NCBI GenBank assembly: GCA_001414485.1
Contig: LLEY01000020.1
Coordinates: 248,001-312,000 of the forward strand
Source of the DNA: Calycina herbarum
Lineage: Eukaryota; Ascomycota; Leotiomycetes; Helotiales; Pezizellaceae
DNA: 64,000 nucleotides
Reading direction: 5' to 3'
Below the pieces are notes generated by a model. It ran no database searches. It saw only the letters and a list, made by a program, of their open reading frames with translations, and was not told the DNA's origin. The position numbers and the translations under genes are program-made. Positions 12,777 through 21,298 of the stretch are shown in pieces; positions within the stretch are counted from its first letter, which is position 1, and each line of letters begins with the position of its first letter.

Positions 12777-12837
12777 TATATTAGTCAATTCCTTATATAA
12801 TTGACCAATTCCATAATTGTCGGATAAAACATACCAG

Positions 12838-13384
12838 GACCAGTCTGACCAACCTACGAATACACTATGAACCAGCTCGAAAGACACATTGTCGGGTTAT
12901 GCTTGTGAAGCTCCGGCTTCAGTAGCAACGAACTTGAAGAAGACCCCTTGGGGCATCAAGGATTATCCCACTAGAGCAAAAGATTTTTATCCACTTCCTT
13001 AAAACCCCGCTTTTTGAGATGGAATTCTCGCACTTCTTTATACCGATATTCAAGAGCGGAGAAGAGGAAGTGGACGGGCTAATTGTGTATACGCAAAACG
13101 AGACGAAAGATTGGCTTCAGATTCAACAAATTTTGAAATTACAAAACCACGAACGTAAAACAATCGCGGCCTTTATTTCTACATACAGTAACTGCGATTG
13201 ATTCAAGAGAAAAGGTCATCGCACCCCCGCCAACAAATTAGACGTGTACAACGCCTGGGTATCTGCATCCAATATCCCCTTGCAGGTGCTCCTTGAGCAG
13301 AACTTTGGACGTACAACATGTTGAGAGCTACTAGCATTCAATACAGAGAATACCGGTTATGTAAGTACGATATTGCGACTTGAC
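12838..13384. other. Intergenic region right of the transposon
   Basis: No gene is firmly supported. The part from about 13230 to 13384 may be 3' sequence or a further exon of the minus-strand gene that follows: a GT donor at 13387 and AG acceptors near 13330 would join it to an open stretch, but two frames look equally plausible. Confidence 0.3.
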
Positions 13385-14612
13385 TCACCACCAGATATAG
13401 TCTGGATGGTTTGGATCGATGATTTCAGTCTGCCGAGCATTGGGATTGCTTGCCGTGGAGTGACCTTGCCAGTTCTCAGTGACCTGACCCGATGGCACTC
13501 GGAGTGGAGCTGTCGTAGAAGCAGACCCAGTTGGTACTAGAACAGTATTGTTTGCCAATTATATTACGGTATCCGATTGATTGGAGAGCAAAGAAACAAG
13601 GAAATCCCGGGGTACCAGAACCCACTGTGCTGGCTGGGAGGATACGCCGTTACCGCTGGTCGAGACGACTCCAGAGTTCGGGTTTGTAGAAGACAAGGCT
13701 CTGAGCAAGTTCGCCGTGTGTTGTTGGCTCCAAGGAGCTGGGATTCCTATGCGCTCGACTGGCCGACTGACTGATTGACCTTTGGATGGGGGGAGAGAAA
13801 CCTGGAGTAGGGGGTTGTGGTTTATTGGAATTGCATGGGAAGCAAGGTTTGAGGTTCGAAGAGATGGCATACGCTGCTGAGGTTGTTCTGACGATGGGCG
13901 GAGTGAAGAAGCTGTTTGAGGAGGGATATTGGAAGTGGATCGAGGAGGTAAGAGAGTTCTGTCACCCATTGGAAGGACTGAGCTTGAAACAATGCGGTAT
14001 TCGACATCATTCTGTTCACTTGGTGGATCCTTAGAATATCAGCTTTGCACTGGTAAATAGTGTAAGGCGCTACTCACTTTGCAACCAGGCCATGGTGGGA
14101 ATGGGAAGAAGACCACGTTCGCAATTGGGTCTTCTGCTAGCCTACGCCACTTCCAAGAAACGTAGCCTGCAAAATCTCTCCAAGCTCTGTCTTCTTCTTC
14201 CATCGCCTCTTGTAATTTGGGCGCCAGCTTTTCCCTCTTTTCAAGACTGTTTGCAGCTCTCCATTGGTACTGCAACATTTCCCTTGAACTTCTGATAGCA
14301 CGTTGCTTAAAGTTGGCATCCTCATTCTTCCAGCCTTTTTCGAAAGCAGCAATATCGCCTGGCCTAAGTAGCTCCAAGAACATTAGCCTAAAGAAAGTAT
14401 ATGAGGACCATGAGACACACAATAGGAGGAGCGATGCGCTTGGCATTGATGTCGACCTTCTTCAATATTAATTTCTGCCCATTCTTCATGGCGAAGGCAA
14501 AATCTGCCAGTTCTCGCCGGTCGTTGTTTGGAAAGTAACAGTGTTTTTTCCCATTGTTGTATTCGTACCGAATACCGACGCTCATCGAGCCGCTCGCGGT
14601 GGAGAGAGACAT
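13385..14612 (-). CDS. Uncharacterised protein with an internal in-frame stop near its C-terminus
   Basis: Exons 14612-14457, 14371-14078 and 14011-13559 join in phase to 300 residues ending at TAA 13559-13561. The N-terminus has a short beta-rich segment around YEYNNGKKHCYFPNNDRREL. The middle is helical and rich in Trp, Lys and Glu (QYQWRAANSLEKREKL, AWRDFAGYVSWKWRRLAED). The C-terminal third is Ser/Pro/Gln-rich and looks disordered. The same frame continues past the TAA for 57 more codons of similar Ser/Thr/Pro-rich sequence, ending DPNHPDYIWW and TGA at 13385-13387. This suggests that the TAA is a nonsense change (one C-to-T from CAA) or that the true end lies at 13385. Intron 1 has an unusual GTCGAC donor, so the first join is uncertain. 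I do not recognise the family. Confidence 0.45.
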
Positions 14613-15299
14613 GGTAACGACTCGGCGCGTCGATAGCGCGCAGTCTCTAGTGTGTTGCGCGAGTTGAGTATTGTGCTGCGTACCTAGATAGAGAAAGAGA
14701 CGACTCGGAGAGAGCTTGGACCAAAATCAAAAGGGAAAGAGCTATCTTCACGCTTCACCCAAACAACCTTGATTCAACCATTTTCTCCGGGATTAAGTTA
14801 TTCTCCAGGTTAATGTTTCACTTAAATTGTCCCAGAACTTTTGTAAAATATGTTTCAGTGAGGGAGTTTACGCGATAACCATCGCATCGTTCACCATATC
14901 CATCTAAACAACCTTTCTTGAACTAGTTTTACTAGAGGGTTGGGGGCAATCAGATTCCTTCCAGCAGAATATTCAAGTTCTCTTTTAGGTTCTGTAATTT
15001 ATTTTATTTTAGTAAACCTGAAACTTTTGGCATAATAACTTAAAGTGACGAACTTACACTAAACTTTGACCGAAACTCTCGCAAGGTGTTTGCAGCTAGG
15101 GAGCTCTTCCCCCATGCGTTGGTTTAGTGGTAGCTTAACTACGTCTTGAAATTCATCCCGAAACCCAATGAGGTAGGTAGCAGCAAGTCCAAGATCAACA
15201 TTCCAAATTACATTCTAAACCCCATTCCCTTGATCCCTCATTTCATCACTCGTTTACTGCATTCTTCTCTTGCCCACCATCGTGCAAGAGAAGCTCAAG
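14613..15299. other. Intergenic region
   Basis: No gene is seen. It contains the upstream region of the minus-strand gene and, near its right side, a tRNA-like fragment at 15116-15134 listed separately. Confidence 0.4.
15116..15134 (+). repeat. tRNA-Gly 5'-half-like fragment
   Basis: The string GCGTTGGTTTAGTGGTAGC matches the acceptor strand plus D-arm typical of fungal glycine tRNAs. No anticodon stem, T-arm or closing acceptor strand follows within about 150 bases, so it is not a functional tRNA gene. It may be a broken tRNA copy or chance similarity. Confidence 0.35.
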
Positions 15300-17379
15300 T
15301 TACGAACCAGACTCTTGTCGAAGATTCAAAGTATAGTTGTATGGTTTTGGGTTTTCTTTTCTAGCAGCCTCCTGAATCTGGTCTGCTGGGGATTTGACGG
15401 CGAGAATGAGTAGCTCATATAGGGATTTCATTCTCGGCCGTTTCCAGCGATATGTGACGACCAGTACTGTGTGCACAAGTACAATAACGACGTGCAAAAG
15501 AAAAATACTAGCTGCGAGACGGCGGGTGATGCCATCCATGGAATAGCTGTAGCCGTTCCGGGACAAATTTCATTTTCGTGGCGCTATTTAGGTCGACATC
15601 CAATGTTATTTGGAGGGAGAGTCCTAAACTTGTTATAAGCCGCCCGTTGGAACCATGCATACCCTCGTACTTCCTTGGAGTCGTCTATAGCGATTATAGG
15701 ACCAAAATCTGTGCTTATTCTAGCCATTGCATCGGCAACTAACATCGAAAGTGAAGGACCAAGGTAATCATTGCGGGCAAGTTGAAGAAGTGTATCGCTT
15801 GGTGGCAAAGCCTTATTTGCCCATTCGAGGTCGATCTGAACATGTTGAGCGGTGTTACTGGCTCCAACTCCATTGTTTTCTTTCTTGAGAATTGAGAATT
15901 CACGCCTCTCCGTCCGAGTTCTGCCTTGATAGGCTGCCAGCTGGCATAGAGAGAGCAGGCCTCGATTGCTCCTGGAACCGATCCATTTATCCGGACTGCT
16001 ACTATTGATGGTGTGTTGTTTTTTAGGATATCTGGAGGTTGTAGCCAATGAACCACCGTTTGATTCATTAGGGGACGAAGAGGCACGGCATCGACGCTCC
16101 ATGCCGCTGGGTAAGTCTCTTCACTCTCGCCATTCCTTATTGGAATACGTATTTGAAGTCGCGTTGAAGTATTATTATATTTGGTGTCGGTCAAACAAAA
16201 AGCTTCTGTTTTGGGTGCTGATGCTTGGCTTCCGTTCCATAATAATGCTTCATACCGGATATTTTCTTCTGGTTCTAGTTGGTAATTTGTATCGGTCATA
16301 ACTGATCGAAGCAAGTTATCCAAAGACACTGAGATTGTCTCAAAACTTCAACCGCCATACAAACCTAACGAGGGTTTTAACCATGTACCGCTTAGTAACC
16401 GAATGAGACCTTTAGGATTTGGCACAATAACGTTCCAGGTATCCCTTCTCTCATCATATGAATCCAGGTCTTTGTCCCAGCCACTCTCAACCTGGTCTAG
16501 AAGAAGCGAAAGTCCACCCGCCGGGCAGTGTTCTGGAGTTGTGGAATTGACAAAAGTACAATCAGGAGCCAGGTTCTCATATTTGATATGTGTAGGCCAT
16601 TGAGTAGACTCATTGGAAGCGAGAAAAACTTGAACCACGGGAGCAGGCTTGTCCGGGTATAGTGTTATTAAGTTCCCAATGTTAAGAGGATATTCCCACC
16701 ACCCAATCGTAGGCAGTATTAATATTGCCGAGGCAGGACTAACAATGGCAACCGATGCTATGAGAAGCATGGTGAAAAGCAAGAATCGTATACGACATAT
16801 TGAAGAGCTAGGGGCAAGAGACCGGCCCCATAAGCCTGCTTCCCAAAGGCAGGCGATGTTGGTAATTTGGAAGCTTGTTATTACCCCGCCAACGGAAATC
16901 CCGTTACCGCGGAGGAGCTCATATTGAACATAATCGATAGCGACAGTCGAGAGAGATGCTACAACCAGGACCTCGTGCAATTTCGCTGCAACCTGGAGAG
17001 CGTTGAAGCGAAGGTTTTGGCCCGGAGTTCCCACGTCATCGTAATAAGTAGTCGAGAAGTTCATGGCGAGTAGACTCAATGTGATGGCGATGGGTGGGAT
17101 GTGTATACTGCAGCTGAACAGAGAACCCAACCTATTTTGGGTGGGAGTGATCTGGACGAGACGATGTGATAAAGAGTTGAGTTTTAATGACAGTTGAGAT
17201 AGAAAAACATTCGAAGCTTCCCGGGATATAGAGGCTGTGTGCCATTTGATACGAGACAATTTAAGCGTGATCCGAGAACGGAATTTCGGTGGAGGCTTCA
17301 TGATTGACCTGGCTCGTAGTTCAAGTGTAAATTCTAAGTTGTGAAGGAAATGAAGAATGTACAAGATGATTGGGAACAC
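15300..17379 (-). pseudogene. Decayed multi-pass membrane protein gene of an unnamed fungal family
   Basis: Consecutive minus-strand open frames read as one protein with interruptions. The first, 17379-16348, holds several hydrophobic helices, including one after MNFSTTYYDDVGTPG and others around LLFTMLLIASVAIVSPASAI, then a stop. The next, 16329 to about 15905, continues the same kind of sequence (extracellular, with N-x-T sites and paired Cys). A 36-base GT..AG gap could be an extremely short intron, otherwise the TGA at 16348 is a nonsense change. Near 15905 the frame shifts by one, from KAELGRRG to EFSILKKENNGVG, and near 15585 it breaks again before a final helix segment (RRLAASIFLLHVVIVLVH). 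At least two breaks have no splice explanation. The family is common in filamentous ascomycetes, but I know no function for it. Confidence 0.6.
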
Positions 17380-18337
17380 TCGTTCTTAGGGGCTGCCGCG
17401 GGCTCTTTTACTACGTAAGGCTTGCCGCTCGTACAACACTACTTGATGACTGCGTCAACTCAAATGTTTTAGAAGCCGCCAGGAAGGAGAGATGATAAGG
17501 CTGTGACATGCGCACTGGAATTGTGAAGTAATATTTTTGTGTTGGTCGCTGCAACCATGGCCTGCAGCATCGCCCGGTGCGGCCAAGATACAAAATGTCA
17601 GTCAGGCCAACGTTCACCCAAAACTTAAATTGGTGCTGAAGTCCCAAGACAGTAAAATCAATTATACAGGAATACTTGGGACGATTAAGAGTTACGAACT
17701 CAATTATCCGAAGTTTTCTCATGATAATTATTTGACCTGATCAAATTCTCTCACGCTGTAGGCTCGGTAAAGCTCGACAAAGGAGAAGATGAGCTTAGTG
17801 CAATTCGAGCTTTACCCTCACGAAAGCACCTCCCTCACGAAAAATAAATAAAAGAAACCACAAATTTGGCATCCCATACACTGACTTCACCCCCAGCAGT
17901 AGTCAATGGACGCAAGAATCCATCCCATTCGGCTGATTGATCGTACTGACGATTTGAGAAGCTAGCCCGACCTCCTCATAGAGAGAACTTTGCCTGGTCA
18001 AAAAACGAGAGAGGCCCGATAGCGCCATCAAAAGAGGAAGTAGAGATGCCAACTGAAACAAGCGCAACACGAGTAAAAGTGTGACTAAGCTAGATTAATC
18101 ATGACATTCTAGAGCTTCACGGCATGAGAAATTGACTTCAATCACCAACCCTGAGCCCTCAATTCACCCCAATGGCATTTGAAACAAACCCCCTAAGAAA
18201 ATTATCTATGTCAGTACCCTTAAAACCAACCGGGCGGGTATCTGTCTCTCTAAGTAGAAAAAACTACCAGTCACGACTCACTTTCATTTCGTCATTCCCA
18301 AACCCCAAACCCCAAACTCCATCCCGTATCCATCCGT
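17380..18337. other. Intergenic region
   Basis: No gene is seen. The right third is the 3' flank of the minus-strand hydrolase-phosphatase gene. Confidence 0.4.
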
Positions 18338-20215
18338 TCAAATCGTGGGCGCCCTCTTTAACCCCTTACAATATCGTACATAAAGCGTATCCAGAAAATG
18401 CGCATGTTTAATACCCTTCGGTCTCTTCTTCGCAAACTCATCTATCGCCCCCTCAAGCGTGAATCCACATCGTTCCTTCAGATAAGACACCAAGAAGAAT
18501 CCCGTACGGTTGAACCCATAATGACAGTGTACGCCAATATAAATATCTTTCATATCCCATCCCTCCTCCGCAGCTCGAGTTTTCTGCTCTTCGCGAACTT
18601 TATCGATGAACAGGATAAATTCGTCCACTTCTGCTTCGGTAGGTGGGATCTTCGAGACCGTGGGAAACTTGTGATAGCGGATCCCGCCTGTCTCTAGTCC
18701 TTTGGGGTCATATACCGGCGCCTCGTGGGAAATGTCGACAACGTCTTTTATCTGGTTCCCCCAGTCCTTAACGAAAATCAGAGGAGAATGGGATGGGTCA
18801 ACCTCTCGTAAAGTCTTCATAGCACGGAAGACGGAATTAATAGGTTCCGAGACTGGGTTAACAGCCTGCCACTTTACGAGGTTTTTGACGTCCCATTTTC
18901 CTGATGAGCTCAGGTACTGCAATTGCCAGCCAAGATCCAGACGTGGAGATATCTGCTTTGCAAGAAAGTCCGAGATGAGTCCCGCAAGGATCCGAACTGT
19001 AGTGGATTGGTATAACATGGCGTGTGAAGCAGGCGCTGGAAGAATTGTGGTTTTGAGGGTCTTCTTTGGCTTTGATTCTTGGGGCGGAATGATGGCTAGC
19101 GTCTCATTAGGGGTAGACGGGTCTTCATAGGGATCTTCGAAGTTGGGGTTCTCGAGGTCAGAGTCTTCATGCTCCAAGAAATCTTCAGCTCTGATAGACG
19201 AGATCGACCTTTTGTTAACGGGCTTAACAGGTAGGTTTTCAGTAGCTGCAGTGTCAAGAGGAGCGGCTGCATCCACCACAATAGGTTGGTCTCCCTCGCT
19301 GGGTCGGTCCTCAACAACTGGGCCCTTTCCAAGAAACGCCGAGATCTTTTCTATATTATCTGGCTTCGTAACATGATCTGCCTCGCCGGCGATCAAGAAT
19401 ACTGGCATTTTAATACCAGCCCAGATATCTCTCCCTGGAATACCGCCTTTCGGGATGCCGTTTTGGTACTTTGGTAAAGTCCCAGAAGCCATTCGCCTCC
19501 AGACCGGTGTTTTGCTCTGTTCATTGAACCGGCACTGAAGTAACTTGGTCTCCTCGTCCGCGTCAGAACCAACAAATCTTTGAACACTAGCACTGTCTTT
19601 CCCGCCACGTCTATCCCATCGCCTCCATAAATCGAATACAGGGGAAGGGATAAAGAGTAGTTTATTAAACATTGCAACCTCTTTTTCAGTAGGTGGTTCA
19701 GCTCGCGGGCAAATTGCGACTATGCCGATAATGTGTTCGGAAATCCAAGTCTTCGAGGCAATTAATGCAGCTATGGAGCAGCCAAGCGAATGACCTATCA
19801 ATACCACTCCTTGCCTAGGCGCGCGGTGTTCGGCGATCGCAAGACCAACTAGCTCTGCCAAATTCTCGATTTTATAAGCATCCCAGCTCTTCTCACTAAA
19901 TTCCGAGAGACCACATCCTGGCAAATCAATAGCTAAGCAAGATGCTAAGTTGATTAGGCTCGTCAACAAAGGGTTGAACTGGGCGACAGAGCCCCCGAGA
20001 CCGTGAATAAAAACGAGGAGCGGAAGTGGAGCAGGAGTGGTTGGTAGTTTTTCATACTGAGGGTGTTCTCGAAAGAAGACTCGGATATTCGCATAACTGA
20101 ATTGACTTGTGGTGTAGGTTTGGATCTTCGAGTGCTTCTTCAAGAGTTGCGGATCGCCAGCTTCGGTTTCTGGGTCGACGGAAGTCAGATTATAGATCAG
20201 GTTTCCAGCCGCCAT
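18338..20215 (-). CDS. Alpha/beta hydrolase fused to a cysteine-based (dual-specificity-type) phosphatase
   Basis: A single-exon protein of 625 residues with two catalytic modules. Residues about 60-400 form an alpha/beta hydrolase: oxyanion HGLGG at 71-75, nucleophile Ser143 in GHSLGCS, acid Asp280 in AGEADH, and His398 in PASHAM. An acidic, disordered-looking insert of about 100 residues (about 300-390) sits between the Asp and the His. Residues about 440-620 form a protein-tyrosine/dual-specificity phosphatase fold with the P-loop HCHYGFNRTG (563-572, nucleophile Cys564, Arg570). The Y-G-F-N-R-T-G form and the following helix plus KRPKGIKHAHFLDTLYVRY resemble the RNA 5'-triphosphatase branch (capping-enzyme N-domain, PIR1) more than typical protein phosphatases. 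The substrate of either half is unknown. The window shows no signal peptide, so a cytosolic location is inferred. Confidence 0.85.
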   Translation of the reverse strand: MAAGNLIYNLTSVDPETEAGDPQLLKKHSKIQTYTTSQFSYANIRVFFREHPQYEKLPTTPAPLPLLVFIHGLGGSVAQFNPLLTSLINLASCLAIDLPGCGLSEFSEKSWDAYKIENLAELVGLAIAEHRAPRQGVVLIGHSLGCSIAALIASKTWISEHIIGIVAICPRAEPPTEKEVAMFNKLLFIPSPVFDLWRRWDRRGGKDSASVQRFVGSDADEETKLLQCRFNEQSKTPVWRRMASGTLPKYQNGIPKGGIPGRDIWAGIKMPVFLIAGEADHVTKPDNIEKISAFLGKGPVVEDRPSEGDQPIVVDAAAPLDTAATENLPVKPVNKRSISSIRAEDFLEHEDSDLENPNFEDPYEDPSTPNETLAIIPPQESKPKKTLKTTILPAPASHAMLYQSTTVRILAGLISDFLAKQISPRLDLGWQLQYLSSSGKWDVKNLVKWQAVNPVSEPINSVFRAMKTLREVDPSHSPLIFVKDWGNQIKDVVDISHEAPVYDPKGLETGGIRYHKFPTVSKIPPTEAEVDEFILFIDKVREEQKTRAAEEGWDMKDIYIGVHCHYGFNRTGFFLVSYLKERCGFTLEGAIDEFAKKRPKGIKHAHFLDTLYVRYCKGLKRAPTI

Positions 20216-21298
20216 GGGACAAAAACTTGCCAGTATCTATATTCCCATTCATGTTCCGACCTTTGGTTGCTCCATATTTGGTTTCCTCGGTAGATATTAA
20301 AGAGGACGACTCATGGGACCTTCGTTGTGCCCACCAAAACATGAACACTGGCAGGGAGCAACAGACAACCATTTCCCAAATATCAAACTTTCCCTGCGAC
20401 ACCCGGGGAAATATGCGGTGAAATGCTGACATGGCGGTCGACTGCAGATTGAGCTTGTGCGTGGTACTCGAGATGCTACCGGTATCTGTGAGGGCCGGAA
20501 CCGTCGCGACGAGTTGAAGGATAAGGAAACATGACCATGAGGGGGAAGATCCCATGTTATCGAAGGGAAATGGCGGAGCGGCCGAGTAGAAAACACAAGC
20601 TTATGAATTGCAATTGCAACTCCAAAGCAGGGTTGACAATCGCCTGCTGAGCGCGCAAAAGCTACCCCACGGTCGTACAAGAGGATTGCGATATGGATGG
20701 CTGATCAGGGCGACGTGGCCCCGTTAGAAGCGTTCTGTGGTTCCCCACGGGAAGGGAAGATTCAAGGGAAGTCGCGCCGAGGTATGCGAGGGATGGAGAA
20801 TTTGAGGTGACCTTAGGATGTCGATGTCGATGTTGATGTTGACCATAGAAATTCAGAGATGGCACCTCGTGGGATGCGTCATAGGGCAATGGAGAAGAGC
20901 AGGGCTAAGAAGGGAGAGGGGATCTGAAATTAGGAGACGAACAACCCACGTTTTGCTTTACCATTCTTTGGCTGATAAAGAAATGACGATAGGCATCCTG
21001 GATATCAGATATCCCTCGGCCATCCTCTAAAGGAAGAAGAAAAATGATGGAGTTAGACGGGAGAACAGGAGGGCTGAACTGGAGGGCTTTCGGCCTCCGT
21101 ACGGAACGGGCTTTCGTTTCTCCCTGTGCTACCCCGGATTTCAGAACGGCCCTTGATGGAGAGCTTAAGTGAGCTTGGATTTATGAGTACTTCGCATGTT
21201 TAAGTTTTAATCAACTTCTAAGCGATTATTTCGATTGAGTTTACAATTACAATGACTGAAATTCCAATCTTTCCATCCTCTCAGCCCACTCCTCGATA
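20216..21298. other. Divergent intergenic region
   Basis: This region separates the minus-strand hydrolase-phosphatase from the plus-strand DscA gene and must hold both promoters. Open frames inside it (for example minus 20297-20680) lack domains and are probably leader or spurious. Confidence 0.4.

Larger units (their letters stand above)
10472..12837. mobile_element. Composite inverted-repeat element (nested transposons)
   Basis: The ends form a long inverted repeat. The left arm starts CTGGTATGTTTTATTTGACA at 10472, and the right arm reads the same from 12837 leftward with a few C/T differences. Homology continues for about 60 bases in each arm. The inner end of the right arm runs straight into a second inverted repeat starting AACGTGGTTTATCAGGACC. 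On the left these two parts are separated by a separate 382-bp inverted-repeat element. The simplest reading is one transposon of about 2.0 kb with terminal inverted repeats near 105 bases, later hit in its left arm by a MITE. The alternative is a small MITE hit twice. Confidence 0.65.

Noticed and set aside
20297..20680. Open frame of 127 codons upstream of the hydrolase-phosphatase.
   Set aside because: It has no domain or convincing codon pattern and overlaps the expected promoter of a divergent gene pair.
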